Shown here one piece after another: positions 38,416-47,193 of a stretch of DNA of 57,941 nucleotides (position 1 is its first letter; the number at the start of each line of letters is the position of its first letter). The notes beneath the pieces were generated by a model. It was not told the DNA's origin. It ran no database searches and worked only from the letters and a program-made list of their open reading frames with translations. The DNA is from Alloalcanivorax mobilis (GTDB lineage Bacteria > Pseudomonadota > Gammaproteobacteria > Pseudomonadales > Alcanivoracaceae), in the NCBI RefSeq assembly GCF_002864685.1, contig NZ_NMQZ01000039.1, forward strand, positions 1-57,941, written 5' to 3'. The position numbers were made by a program, and so were the translations under genes.

Positions 38416-41052
38416 TTATAAAATCCGATCAAGCACCTCCGCCAGGTTGGCGGAGGTGCCGTCGCGGACGGTTTGCAGGGCGTCGCGCAGTGGCTGTTGC
38501 AGCGGCGGCGCCAGGCGCTCCAGGCGGGCGGCGCCATTGGCGAGCCGGGCGGCGATCTGCGGGTTGATGCCGTCGAGCTTTTTCAGTGCCGTGGCGAACA
38601 GGCGGTAGCCGCTGCCGTCGGCGGCGTGGAACGCCGAGGGGTTGCCGTTCACCAGGGTGCCGATCAGCGCCCGCACCCGGTTCGGCAGGGTCCATTCGAA
38701 TGCCGGGTGATCCAGCAACGCTCGCGCCCGGGCCACGGTGTCCGCGCCGGGCACGGTGGCTTGCACGGCGAACCATTGGTCGATGACCAGGGCTTCGTCG
38801 TGCCAGCGGGCCTCGAAGGCACGCAGCGCCTGATTGGCGCCGTCCAGATCGTTGTGCACCAGGGCGCGCAGGGCGCCCAGTTCCTCGGTCATGCAGGTGG
38901 GGTGATCCAGGCTGCGCTGCAGGTGCGCGGTGATTTGATCGGCTTCGATCAGGCCGGCGCCGGCGGCGCTGGCCAGGTAGCCCAGCGCCAGTTGCCGCAG
39001 ACGGCGCTTGCCCATGGCGTCGCCGTCGGCGCGGTAGCGCGGCTCATAAAGCGTTTCCGCGAGCCGCCACCAATGTTCGGCGAGCGCCTCGCCGAGCGCC
39101 GCGCGCAGGCCGCTGACGGCGGCATGCACCGGTTGCGGGTCCAGGGGCGAATGGCGATCGCCAACCGCTGTCTCGGTGGGCAGGGTGAGCAGCAGGGCGG
39201 CCTCCGCCGGGTCTTCGCCGGCGCGCTCAATCACCTGTTCCAGCACCGGCCGCAGCCGTGCCACCTGCGCCGCTGACGACCCGGGGTGGTCGATCATTTC
39301 CGCCAGCGCCATGAAATAGAGCCGTTGGGCGGCGTCCCAGCGGCAGAAACCGTCGGTGTCGAACGCCAGCAGAACATGCAATTGCGCTTCCTGGAACGGA
39401 TAACGCAGCTCCACCGGCGCCGAGAAGCCGCGCAGCAGCGAGGGCACCGGGCGGGCCCGGGCCGGGAAGTTAAACGTCTGCTCCGCCTCGCCCAGAGTCA
39501 CCACGGTTTCCACATCACCGGCATCGTTGAGCGGCAAGGCCTGGCCCTGATCGTCGAGCAGCGCCAGCCGGACCGGGATCATTAGCGGTTGTTTGTCGGG
39601 CTGCCCGGGCGTGGCAGGGGTGTGCTGGCGCAGCGTGAGCCGGTACTCGCCTTGGCCCTGGGCCGGCTCGAAGGCGTCCTCGACGGTCACCACCGGGGTG
39701 CCCGCCTGGCTGTACCAGCGCTTGAACTGGCTCAGATCCTGGCCGGAAATCTCCTCCATGCAGGCAACGAAGTCGTCGCAGGTCACCGCCTGGCCGTCGA
39801 AGCGCTGGAAATACAGATCGGTGGCGCGGCGGAAATCGTCGGCGCCCAGCAGCTGGCGCTGCATGCGCACGATCTCCGAGCCTTTTTCATAGATCGTCAG
39901 GGTGTAGAAATTATCGATCTTCTGGTATTCCGCCGGGCGCACCGGGTGGGCCATGGGCCCCTGATCCTCGGGGAACTGATGGTTGATCAGGAAATCCACG
40001 TTCTCCACCCGCACCACCGTGCGGGAGTTCATGTCGGAGGAAAATTCCTGATCCCGGAAGACCGTGAAGCCTTCTTTGAGACTCAGTTGAAACCAGTCCC
40101 GGCAGGTGACCCGGTTGCCGCTCCAGTTGTGGAAATATTCGTGGGCGACCACCGATTCGACCCGCTCAAAGGCGGCGTCGGTGGTGGTGGCCGGGTGCGC
40201 CAGCACGCAGGAGGTGTTGAAGATATTGAGGCCCTTGTTCTCCATGGCCCCCATATTGAAGTGGCTCACGGCGACAATCTGGAACAGGTCGAGATCGTAT
40301 TCACGGCCATACACCTGCTCGTCCCAGGCCATCGCCCGCTTGAGCGAATCCATGGCGTGGTCGAGCTTGTCCAGATCACGGTGCTCGGCGTACAGGCGCA
40401 ACGCGATCTCACGGCCGGTCTCGGTGGTAAAGGTGTCTTCCAGGCAGGCCAGATCACCGGCTACCAGGGCGAACAGATAGCAGGGTTTGGGAAACGGGTC
40501 TTCCCAGGTGACAAAATGCCGGCCGCCCGGTTCGTCACCACGGGCCACCGGATTGCCATTGGAGAGCAGCAGCGGGTAGCGCTGCTTGTCCGCGTGCAAG
40601 GTGGTGGTGAAGCGGCTGAGCACGTCGGGACGGTCCGGAAAGAAGGTGATGCGGCGGAACCCTTCGGCTTCGCATTGGGTGCAGTACATGCCGTTGGAAC
40701 GGTACAGGCCTTCCAGCGCGGTGTTGTTCTCCGGCTCGATGCGCACCCGGGTGCTCAGCAGGCAGCGCTCGGGCAGCCCGGCAATCGTCAGGCGGCCGCC
40801 TTGCAGCTGGTACTCGCTCTGTTTGAGTGCCCGGCCATCCACACTGAGTGCTTCCAGGCGCAGATGATCGCCGTTGAGCACCAGTTCATCGGGGCGGTCC
40901 TGGCGCGCCGGGTTGCGCACCAGTTGCAGCTCGGTGCTGACCACGGTGTGGCCGTCGTGAAGGTCCACGTCCAGGCGGGTGTGCTCAACCAGATAGGCCG
41001 GCGGCTGGTAATCCGCCAGTCGCGTCACCGCGGTCGGGTTGCCGTCTCTCAT
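38416..41052 (-). CDS. pepN: Aminopeptidase N
   Basis: 878 residues (E. coli 870), M1 metallopeptidase. The exopeptidase motif is GAMENKGLNIF. The zinc site HEYFHNWSGNRVT begins at His304 with the Glu downstream in LKEGFTVFRDQEF. It removes N-terminal residues from peptides in the cytoplasm. The C-terminal helical domain appears complete (ends AEVLDRIL). Its start overlaps the stop of the YeaC-like gene, so the two are coupled. Confidence 0.97.
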   Translation of the reverse strand: MRDGNPTAVTRLADYQPPAYLVEHTRLDVDLHDGHTVVSTELQLVRNPARQDRPDELVLNGDHLRLEALSVDGRALKQSEYQLQGGRLTIAGLPERCLLSTRVRIEPENNTALEGLYRSNGMYCTQCEAEGFRRITFFPDRPDVLSRFTTTLHADKQRYPLLLSNGNPVARGDEPGGRHFVTWEDPFPKPCYLFALVAGDLACLEDTFTTETGREIALRLYAEHRDLDKLDHAMDSLKRAMAWDEQVYGREYDLDLFQIVAVSHFNMGAMENKGLNIFNTSCVLAHPATTTDAAFERVESVVAHEYFHNWSGNRVTCRDWFQLSLKEGFTVFRDQEFSSDMNSRTVVRVENVDFLINHQFPEDQGPMAHPVRPAEYQKIDNFYTLTIYEKGSEIVRMQRQLLGADDFRRATDLYFQRFDGQAVTCDDFVACMEEISGQDLSQFKRWYSQAGTPVVTVEDAFEPAQGQGEYRLTLRQHTPATPGQPDKQPLMIPVRLALLDDQGQALPLNDAGDVETVVTLGEAEQTFNFPARARPVPSLLRGFSAPVELRYPFQEAQLHVLLAFDTDGFCRWDAAQRLYFMALAEMIDHPGSSAAQVARLRPVLEQVIERAGEDPAEAALLLTLPTETAVGDRHSPLDPQPVHAAVSGLRAALGEALAEHWWRLAETLYEPRYRADGDAMGKRRLRQLALGYLASAAGAGLIEADQITAHLQRSLDHPTCMTEELGALRALVHNDLDGANQALRAFEARWHDEALVIDQWFAVQATVPGADTVARARALLDHPAFEWTLPNRVRALIGTLVNGNPSAFHAADGSGYRLFATALKKLDGINPQIAARLANGAARLERLAPPLQQPLRDALQTVRDGTSANLAEVLDRIL

Positions 41053-41399
41053 CAGTGCTCTCCCTGTTTGCCGGCGCTCTCTTTGGCGGCGGTGCGCGGG
41101 TCAGCGACCCCCGCCGCCCCGGGGGTGGCGCCGCGCGCCGGCTGCAAACTGACCGGCTGCTCGGCGGCGTCTTGATCGGCTTCGCTCTTGCAATGCTGAG
41201 GCAGATAACCGGTGCGCTCTTCCTCGGGCAGGTTGCGCACCTCCCAGGCGATCACCGCCTGAAGACACAGCTCGCGCTGCTCGCCACTGACCGTACGGCC
41301 ATCCGGCCAACGCCCGGTTTCCACCGCCCGGCGCATGTTGTGCCAGACTTCCAAGGTCATGGAATCAATCAGTTGTTCGAAAGAAGGAGCGGAAGACAT
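41052..41399 (-). CDS. YeaC-like protein (DUF1315)
   Basis: 115 residues. The N-terminal 65 residues (MTLEVWHNMRRAVETGRWPD then SGEQRELCLQAVIAWEVRNL) match E. coli YeaC, a small protein of unknown function. The C-terminal Ala/Pro-rich tail is disordered and longer than in E. coli. It is translated just before pepN with overlapping ends. Confidence 0.85.
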   Translation of the reverse strand: MSSAPSFEQLIDSMTLEVWHNMRRAVETGRWPDGRTVSGEQRELCLQAVIAWEVRNLPEEERTGYLPQHCKSEADQDAAEQPVSLQPARGATPGAAGVADPRTAAKESAGKQGEH

Positions 41400-41493
41400 T
41401 CGGTACCTACCAACAGCTGTGCGTCTTTGATGGGGTCAAGGATACAGGATGCAAGCGCTGCAAGCTGCACGCCAGGGCAGCGTGGCTGAAAGG

Positions 41494-41628
41494 CCGTGCC
41501 GGTCGAGAGCCCGTTGAAAGTTAAAGGTTAAAAGTTGAAACGCGGGCGGGGCCGCACAATACGGCAAGGCCGTGCCCGCGCTTGAAGCGGTCCAGAACCA
41601 CTTCAACTTTTAACCTTTAACTTTCAAC
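41494..41628. repeat. GTTAAAG-word inverted element A (perfect 27-bp arms)
   Basis: Left arm 41513-41539 and right arm 41602-41628 are perfect 27-bp inverted copies beginning GTTGAAAGTTAAAGGTTAAA. The 62-nt core has CGCGGGC (41541-41547) pairing with GCCCGCG (41574-41580). The left flank CCGTGCCGGTCGAGAGCCC (41494-41512) recurs beside the element at 47213. The right arm ends 5 nt before the nadK stop, so read from nadK the element lies directly downstream and could terminate its transcript. Confidence 0.92.
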
Positions 41629-41632
41629 TTGT

Positions 41633-42523
41633 TCAATTCCCATCCCCGGGGCGGGTGCTCCAGCCGAGTTTGGAGCGGCATGACTGGTAAAAGTCGTGGC
41701 CGGGGGGGTGGATGAGTTGCAGCCGGTGGGGCTTTTTGCGGATCGCGATCACGTCGTCCACTTGCAGGCGGGTGCCGGCGGTGCCGTCGCAACTGACCAG
41801 GGGTTTCACCTTCTCGGTGGTGATCTGGATCTTGATCTCGCTGTTGCCGTCCACCACCAGCGGGCGGCTGGTCAGGGTGTGGGGGTTGAGCGGCACCAGC
41901 ACCATGGCGTCCAGGCGCGGATGCATGATCGGGCCGCCACCGGACAGCGCGTAGGCGGTGGAGCCGGTGGGCGTGGAGATGATCAAGCCATCGGAGCGCT
42001 GGCCATACACGAAATGACCGTCGATCAGCAGTTCGAAATCGATCATGTGAACGCTGTCACCGGAGAGCAACACCACGTCGTTGAGGGCGCTGCCCTCGCC
42101 GATCACCGCCTTGCCCCGGCGCACTTCCATGTCGAGCAGAAAGCGCCGCTCAATGCTGTATTCGCCGTCCAGCACCTGGCCCACCCGAGCTTCGATCTCG
42201 GAGGGCAGAATGTCGGTGAGAAACCCCAGATGACCCCGGTTGATGCCCAGCACCGGCACGTCAAAGCGCGCCAGGGTGCGCGCGGCGCCCAGCAGGCTGC
42301 CATCGCCACCGATCACGATCACCAGGTCGCAGGCTTCGCCCATCTGCGCCGGGCCGGCGGCTTGCAGGCCCATTTCCGGCAGGCTGTCGGCAATCGCTTT
42401 GTCGAGGATCACGGTGCAATCGCGACCGTGCAGAAAGTGAATCAGCTGGCGCATGGAATACAGCGCCTGTTCACTCTCGGAGCGGGCGATCAATCCGATA
42501 TTGCGAAATTTTTCCTGGGGCAC
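41633..42523 (-). CDS. nadK: NAD kinase
   Basis: 296 residues. The NAD kinase motifs are VIGGDGSLLGAARTLARFDV (GGDGS), INRGHLGFLTDI, NDVVL and STPTGSTAYALSGGGPIMHP. It phosphorylates NAD to NADP. GTG 42523 is used as start (MPQEKFRNIGLIARSESEQA); a GACAGG lies about 12 nt upstream. It ends right beside the inverted repeat at 41602-41628. Confidence 0.95.
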   Translation of the reverse strand: MPQEKFRNIGLIARSESEQALYSMRQLIHFLHGRDCTVILDKAIADSLPEMGLQAAGPAQMGEACDLVIVIGGDGSLLGAARTLARFDVPVLGINRGHLGFLTDILPSEIEARVGQVLDGEYSIERRFLLDMEVRRGKAVIGEGSALNDVVLLSGDSVHMIDFELLIDGHFVYGQRSDGLIISTPTGSTAYALSGGGPIMHPRLDAMVLVPLNPHTLTSRPLVVDGNSEIKIQITTEKVKPLVSCDGTAGTRLQVDDVIAIRKKPHRLQLIHPPGHDFYQSCRSKLGWSTRPGDGN

Positions 42524-42605
42524 GGCGCGGGCCTGTCAATTGAGGGGCCGGCAACGCTGTCGCGCAACGGCCCCGGGAGGCCCCCGTTGCTACCGTGGGC
42601 CCGCC

Positions 42606-43688
42606 CTATTCAAGATACTCATGCAGGTTATCAGCATTGGCGTTAAGACCGCCATCCAGCACGAACACGTCCAAACCGGCGTTTTTTAACAAAAAAGCGG
42701 CCGTGGCGCTACGTCGGCCGGTGTCGCAGTAGGCCACATAGGCCCGTGCCGGGTCCAGCAGGCGGGATTTCAACCGCAACCCGGCCAACGGCATGTTCAG
42801 GGCGTCGCGCAGGGGCTGCTGGTCAAATTCATCGGCGGTGCGCACGTCCAGCCAGCGCGCGCCGGCACTGAGCCGGACGCGGGCGCCGGCGACGTCCAGG
42901 GTGCGAATGGCGGGCTCGCCCAGCAACGCCTCGAAGTCCTGCCGATCCAGACGCATCAGGATGCCGTCGGTGGCCATGGTCACGGTGGCGTTGCGTGGCG
43001 TGCCCGAGAGCAGCGCTTCCTCGCCGAACCACTGGCCCGGCTCCAGCAAGGCCAGCGGCGTTTCGGCGCGGCTGCCGGGGGCCGGCCCGCCCAGGTGGAT
43101 CGCCACCTCGCACACTCCTTCCTTGATGATGTAGCAGCAATCGGCCTGCTCGCCCTGGCGAATGATGGTCTCGCCCTGCTGGCAGCGGCGGGCGCGCAGA
43201 CGGCGGAAAATTTCCAGGATGTTGGACGGCGGCACCCGGTGAAACAGGTTGGACTTGAGCAGCCGGATCATCCATTCCCGGTCGTGCTGGTAGGCGGCAT
43301 TGGCGTTGATGTCGAGGATCACGTAACCGGCGGACTGATCCCAGGAAAGAATGGTGTCCAGGCGGAAGCTGTCAAAGCGCACCACGCTCACCTCGGTGAG
43401 CGCGCGGCAATCGTCGCGGCGCGGCTGCACGTGCCCGAGCGGATGCCAGGAGGCGCCGTCGCCGGCGCGCACTTCGCTGCGCTCGCCACGCTCGCTGAAC
43501 AATTCCACGGTGCCGCTGAGCAGATAGAGCGTGGCGTTGTCGCGATCGTTCTGCCGAAACAACACATCGCCGGCTTCGTAGCGGCATACTTCCTGTTGAT
43601 CAAGCAGCCAGTCGAGCTGATCCCCGGACAGGGCATTGACCGGCACAAAGGTTTGCAAAAGGCGTTTGTCGATGGATTCCCGGGTCAT
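42606..43688 (-). CDS. Tandem cyclic-nucleotide-binding domains fused to rhodanese
   Basis: 360 residues in three parts. CNB domain 1 (about 13-130) has lost the phosphate-binding cassette: the equivalent stretch is GASWHPLGHVQPRRDDCRAL. CNB domain 2 (about 145-260) retains it as FGEEALLSGTPRNATVTM. The C-terminal rhodanese domain (about 275-360) has LDVRTADEFD and the active loop CDTGRRS with Cys321. No output enzyme other than rhodanese, no membrane segment. The combination suggests sulfur or redox signalling gated by a nucleotide, but ligand and target are unknown. ATG 43688 is chosen for the family-like N-terminus. Confidence 0.88.
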   Translation of the reverse strand: MTRESIDKRLLQTFVPVNALSGDQLDWLLDQQEVCRYEAGDVLFRQNDRDNATLYLLSGTVELFSERGERSEVRAGDGASWHPLGHVQPRRDDCRALTEVSVVRFDSFRLDTILSWDQSAGYVILDINANAAYQHDREWMIRLLKSNLFHRVPPSNILEIFRRLRARRCQQGETIIRQGEQADCCYIIKEGVCEVAIHLGGPAPGSRAETPLALLEPGQWFGEEALLSGTPRNATVTMATDGILMRLDRQDFEALLGEPAIRTLDVAGARVRLSAGARWLDVRTADEFDQQPLRDALNMPLAGLRLKSRLLDPARAYVAYCDTGRRSATAAFLLKNAGLDVFVLDGGLNANADNLHEYLE

Positions 43689-43893
43689 TGCACTGCGTCC
43701 CCCATGGTCATGATCGCGGCCACCACGCGGCTGCCCGCACCGCCGCCTGGGCCCCTCCGGCGCTGCTTTCAAGGCAGCGGGCCGGGCGGCTTTTTCGGCT
43801 TATTGGGACCTTGACCTGCAAAAACCTTACCAATGCCAGACAGTGACCCAGGACGCCGGGAATATCCGCGCAGTCTCAGGCCGCCCGGGGCCT

Positions 43894-45258
43894 TCAACGA
43901 AACCGCAAAACCGCGTCGATGGAGGAGTCCGAGCGGCAGTGGGTGCAGCGGTTGGAGTTGCAGTCGGACACCCCCGGCTTGAACTGGCTGGGCACGTCCA
44001 CGCGAATCACGCGTTTGCCACAAGCACCGGCGTCGCCGCCCAGCGCCATCTGGCAAACCGGATTTTCGTAGTGCCGCAACCAGGCCCGATAATGCTCTTC
44101 GGTCACCAGGCATTTGCGCGCCGCGAACGCGAGCGGGTCGTCCATGTAGTCGGCGATCTGCTCGGCGGGCACCGAGATATGCCCCGCGCCCGGGTGGAAG
44201 GCGATAAAACTCAGGCCCAGATCCTCCAGCTTCTCGAGCATTTTCTGGGCGCCGGAATTGGCCTGTTTGAGCTGGTCGCGGCGCAACGCGGCCAGTTCCT
44301 CGCGCAGTTGATGTATCAGGTCATCGCGATTGAGGATTTCCATTTCGCGGCTGTGAATGTCATCGGACAGGCTGGCGCGCTCTTCCTCCAGGCGCTGCTC
44401 CAGAGTGATTTTGTACTGCTCGGCGAGCCGATCCATTTCGCTGCCGTGCTGCTGGTCGCGGCCAGCGTGATCGTTCAGGCTGCCGGTGAGCGATTCCACC
44501 TGAGCCTTGAGGGAGTGGTTCTGCTCGCGCAGCGCCAGGTTCTGTGATTTCAGTGTTTTGAACTGCACCAGCACTTTTTCCAGCTGGGCGTTAAGAATTT
44601 CCTCTTTCTGCTGCTGGGCATAACGCAGCTTTGCCAGCTCTTCTTTCTGGCCGCTCTCCAGGGTGTGAATGCGCAGGCGCAATTCCTTGAGGGTGCGCGC
44701 CAGACGAACACGCTCTTCGTCGTCACGCCGCGGCGCGCCGCCATCACTGGCGGTCAGGGTGGGCACGGCGCCGTCGCGGAGCATGGGCGGGCTCGGCGGC
44801 GGCCTCTCCTCGTCCACTTCCAGGCCCATTTTGGGCCCCCGGCTGCGCAATAAATCGCGCACCGTCACGAAATCGTTGGCGCCGGGTTTCATGCCCGGGT
44901 CCCAAAGCTGATCCTGATGCCAGGCCACCGGACACTGGCTGCGGCAGGCCAGCCGGATCGGGCCGGCGCCCATGTCCGGCCCCGGCCCGCCGTGTTCGGC
45001 CAGATGCCGCAGAGGGATATTCCAGGTGCGGTCAGCCATGCCGTCTTCATCGAAATCGATCAAGAACAGCACCATTGCCTTGGCCCGCATCTGCCCGTTG
45101 ACCAGGCAATAAGCACCGCGCACCTCACGGCCAGCGAACTCCGGCACCCCCACCATGCCATCCAGAATCGCTTCAAAATCCGCGTACAGCATGCCCTTGG
45201 TGCCGCCGCTGTCGGCGCAAAACAGCACCGCTTCCGACGTCACGGAAGAAACCGCCAT
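43894..45258 (-). CDS. Coiled-coil, Cys-rich conserved protein of unknown function
   Basis: 454 residues. The N-terminal domain (about 1-130: AVLFCADSGGTKGMLYADFE, MVLFLIDFDEDGMADRTWNI) is followed by a Pro-rich linker, a long coiled coil (about 175-345, starting RRDDEERVRLARTLKELRLR) and a C-terminal domain with a Cys cluster (CLVTEEHY, CQMALGGDAGACGKRV, CNSNRCTHC) that looks zinc-binding. Relatives in pseudomonads are, as I recall, sometimes called DNA-repair proteins without evidence. ATG 45258 is preceded by GGGGGAAGGGG; in-frame codons upstream to 45399 exist but lack a better Shine-Dalgarno. It is divergent in role from the neighbouring CNB gene, with a 205-nt gap. Confidence 0.75.
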   Translation of the reverse strand: MAVSSVTSEAVLFCADSGGTKGMLYADFEAILDGMVGVPEFAGREVRGAYCLVNGQMRAKAMVLFLIDFDEDGMADRTWNIPLRHLAEHGGPGPDMGAGPIRLACRSQCPVAWHQDQLWDPGMKPGANDFVTVRDLLRSRGPKMGLEVDEERPPPSPPMLRDGAVPTLTASDGGAPRRDDEERVRLARTLKELRLRIHTLESGQKEELAKLRYAQQQKEEILNAQLEKVLVQFKTLKSQNLALREQNHSLKAQVESLTGSLNDHAGRDQQHGSEMDRLAEQYKITLEQRLEEERASLSDDIHSREMEILNRDDLIHQLREELAALRRDQLKQANSGAQKMLEKLEDLGLSFIAFHPGAGHISVPAEQIADYMDDPLAFAARKCLVTEEHYRAWLRHYENPVCQMALGGDAGACGKRVIRVDVPSQFKPGVSDCNSNRCTHCRSDSSIDAVLRFR

Positions 45259-45643
45259 AACCCCTTCCCCCGCGGCCCGTGAGCGGGCCATGTTGTTGTC
45301 CAGGAAATCGCCACCGGTGACCAGGGGCGTCACTTTTCTGCCCTTTACGGTCATCCGGCTCAGAGCCTGTTCCTTGCATGAAGACCGCCAGGAAGCCACC
45401 AGGCTGGTCGAGAATATTCAGCACCACCACCATGGCACAAGGAAGCTGGTCACCAAAATTCCACCTTTCGTCATAAACAGTACCGTGGTGCCACCGCTCA
45501 GCGGCGGGAATCGGCACGACAAAAGGCGAGCCCGGGCGATGGCCAGGCGGATCAGGAATCAGGATTTAATGGAGGGAGGGAAAATCAAGCGGTGTGGCGG
45601 TCAGAGAGGGCAATGAGGTGATGGAGCGGGAAAACGGCAGGGG
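45259..45643. other. Gap with no recognisable gene
   Basis: A 385-nt stretch upstream of the coiled-coil gene. Part of it (45259-45399) is open in frame with that gene. I see no repeat arms, tRNA or convincing small frame. It presumably carries the promoter of the coiled-coil gene and the terminator of the small acidic gene. Confidence 0.4.
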
Positions 45644-45751
45644 CTAAAGCTCCACGCCGTCGTCTTCCCACTCTTCTTCCAACGCTTCCAGTTCTTCCAT
45701 ATTTTGCAGCCAGAGCTTTTCCTCCAGCCTTTCTTCAACGTACTCATCCAT
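45644..45751 (-). CDS. Small acidic protein (35 residues)
   Basis: A short frame starting MDEYVEERLEEKLWLQ and ending EDDGVEL. 16 of 35 residues are Asp or Glu, with two Trp. AAGGAG lies 7-8 nt before the ATG and a consensus TATAAT (minus strand 45779-45784) 28 nt upstream, so expression signals are good. It is predicted to be one amphipathic helix with no membrane segment. I do not recognise a family. It could bind a basic partner protein or regulate an enzyme (inference). It sits alone upstream of a coiled-coil gene and beside tRNA genes. Confidence 0.7.
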   Translation of the reverse strand: MDEYVEERLEEKLWLQNMEELEALEEEWEDDGVEL

Positions 45752-45778
45752 GGTGATTCTCCTTCAGGTGTAATCACT

Positions 45779-45784
45779 ATTATA
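45779..45784 (-). promoter_or_regulatory. -10 element for the small acidic gene
   Basis: TATAAT on the minus strand, 28 nt upstream of the ATG at 45751, giving a leader of about 20 nt. No TTGACA-like -35 is seen at 16-18 nt, so it may need an activator. Confidence 0.5.
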
Positions 45785-45948
45785 GTTTGCGTTGCCAGGA
45801 TAGCCCCCGGCCGGTGACGCTTTGATGAAATCCACCCCACCGCCGAACAGTGATGGCGATCAAGGCTTTGCCCGGTAGCGGACAATGATTTGAGCGGAGC
45901 GAGAGGGGAAAGTTTCGAAGGTGGGGAAATTTTCAGGCAAAACGCAAA

Positions 45949-45977
45949 ACGCCCGTGGCATCCATGCCTACGGGCGT
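45949..45977 (-). terminator. Terminator of the tRNA-Val/tRNA-Asp unit
   Basis: ACGCCCGT pairs with ACGGGCGT, with an inner GGCAT/ATGCC pair, followed on the minus strand by TTTTGCGTTTTGCC. It lies 35 nt beyond the tRNA-Asp 3' end. Confidence 0.75.
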
Positions 45978-46011
45978 GCGGGTCTCAAAATCCGAACAAA
46001 GAAACCAAAAT

Positions 46012-46088
46012 TGGCGGAGCGGACGGGACTCGAACCCGCGACCCCCGGCGTGACAGGCCGGTATTCTAACCAACTGAACTACCGCTCC
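46012..46088 (-). tRNA. tRNA-Asp (anticodon GTC)
   Basis: 77 nt with an encoded CCA. Acceptor stem GGAGCGG/CCGCTCC, discriminator G, D-loop AGTTGGTTAGAA, anticodon loop CTGTCAC giving GTC, and T-loop GTTCGAGTC. All stems pair. It is the second gene of a two-tRNA unit. Confidence 0.97.
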
Positions 46089-46109
46089 GTTTTCCCTTTA
46101 CGGGGAAAC

Positions 46110-46185
46110 TGGTGGGTGGTGACGGGATCGAACCGCCGACCCTCTGCTTGTAAGGCAGATGCTCTCCCAGCTGAGCTAACCACCC
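46110..46185 (-). tRNA. tRNA-Val (anticodon TAC)
   Basis: 76 nt with an encoded CCA. Acceptor GGGTGGT/ACCACCC, D-loop AGCTGGGAGA, anticodon loop CTTACAA giving TAC, T-loop GTTCGATCC. It is upstream of tRNA-Asp by 21 nt. Confidence 0.97.
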
Positions 46186-46210
46186 AGGTTCGCGTTGCGA
46201 AGTGGGCGCC

Positions 46211-46238
46211 ATTTTAGGGATTGCGCTCGGGGTGTCAA
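46211..46238 (-). promoter_or_regulatory. Sigma70 promoter of the tRNA unit
   Basis: On the minus strand, consensus TTGACA (46233-46238), 16-nt spacer, TAAAAT (46211-46216), then a GC-rich discriminator GGCGCCC, which suggests stringent (ppGpp) control. It is about 25 nt upstream of the tRNA-Val 5' end. Confidence 0.85.
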
Positions 46239-46310
46239 CGGCTTTTTTGCCGGAAGGGCACCGTTCGGTCATAAATTGGGCGGCGGGCAGCGGCAACCGG
46301 CCTGTTCCCT

Positions 46311-46508
46311 TTATCCCGCCCCCTGCTCCCGGGTCTCAATGAACATCTTGGCCGCCTGTAACGTCGTGAACCGGCCCGGCAATGGCCGGCCATCCGGCGC
46401 GGCGACCAGATAATGGTCGACCCGCAACTGCAGGGTGGCGCGATCCAGTTCGCCCTCTTCAATAATGGTGTGGCCGCGCTCGCCCCAGGCGATGCCATTG
46501 CCGATCAT
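46311..46508 (-). CDS. Hypothetical 65-residue protein coupled to the TetR regulator
   Basis: Starts MIGNGIAWGERGHTIIEEGE. Its ATG overlaps the TetR stop (ATGA), so it is translated with that gene. The sequence is soluble, with a possible beta-rich core (TLQLRVDHYLVAAPDGRPLP) and no motif that I recognise. It might modulate the regulator, but position is the only evidence. Confidence 0.6.
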   Translation of the reverse strand: MIGNGIAWGERGHTIIEEGELDRATLQLRVDHYLVAAPDGRPLPGRFTTLQAAKMFIETREQGAG

Positions 46509-47107
46509 CGGCTGTGCTCCTCTTCACCCACCACCCGCGCCAGCACGATGTCGGTCAGATCCTCCACCGAGAGGCTGCGGTTGCGGTCAAACCAGTTCGG
46601 CGCCCAGCCGATCATGCCGGTAAGCAGGCGCCGCATAATAAAGGGGTCGGCGCGAAACGCGCCCTGCTCGCGCAGGTCGCCGAGCACATCCAGCCACAGG
46701 CGCTCATAGATATCGCGCAACGCCAGCGCCCGGCGCTGCTTGTCCTCGCCTAGACAGCGCCACTCGGTGACCATCACCACCATCGCCTCACGGGTGTCGC
46801 CTACGGTCGCGGTCAACTCCGCGTGCACCAGATTACGCAACCGCTGCAACGGCGTGGCACCCGTCGCCACCGCCTGGCGCAAACGCTCGGTATTAAAGCG
46901 GATCACCTCTTCCATCACCGCGTAGAGGATGTCTTCCTTGGTTTTGAAATGGTGGAAAATCGAACCGCTCTGGATGCCCACCGCCGCGGCGATATCCCGC
47001 ACCGTGGTGCGGTCAAACCCCTTGTCCCGGAACAGATGCGCCGCGGCACTCAGCAAGCGCCCACGGGGGGAATTGTCAATGCCATGGATGGCGGCGGTTT
47101 CGGGCAT
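46505..47107 (-). CDS. TetR-family regulator, divergent from the atu operon
   Basis: 200 residues. HTH: LLSAAAHLFRDKGFDRTTVR followed by DIAAAVGIQSGSIFHHFKTK. The C-terminal domain is all-helical with EWRCLGEDKQRRALALRDIY, typical of acyl-CoA-type TetR regulators. ATG 47107 has AAAGGAG upstream. It is transcribed away from the atu genes with a 347-nt gap that contains one repeat element and a palindromic operator. It likely represses the atu operon and is released by an isoprenoid-CoA intermediate, by analogy to AtuR (inference). Confidence 0.88.
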   Translation of the reverse strand: MPETAAIHGIDNSPRGRLLSAAAHLFRDKGFDRTTVRDIAAAVGIQSGSIFHHFKTKEDILYAVMEEVIRFNTERLRQAVATGATPLQRLRNLVHAELTATVGDTREAMVVMVTEWRCLGEDKQRRALALRDIYERLWLDVLGDLREQGAFRADPFIMRRLLTGMIGWAPNWFDRNRSLSVEDLTDIVLARVVGEEEHSR

Positions 47108-47193
47108 GGGGGTCTCCTTTGATCGGGCGCATTATGAAGGGAACAGGGAAGTCGCGGCTACAAGCTCTGGGCCGAGGCCGTCTGGCTGAGCCG

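Noticed and set aside
46241-46256. Possible terminator CGGCTTTTTTGCCGG near the tRNA promoter
   Set aside because: The arms are only 4-5 bp with the T-run as loop; it does not form a usual terminator.
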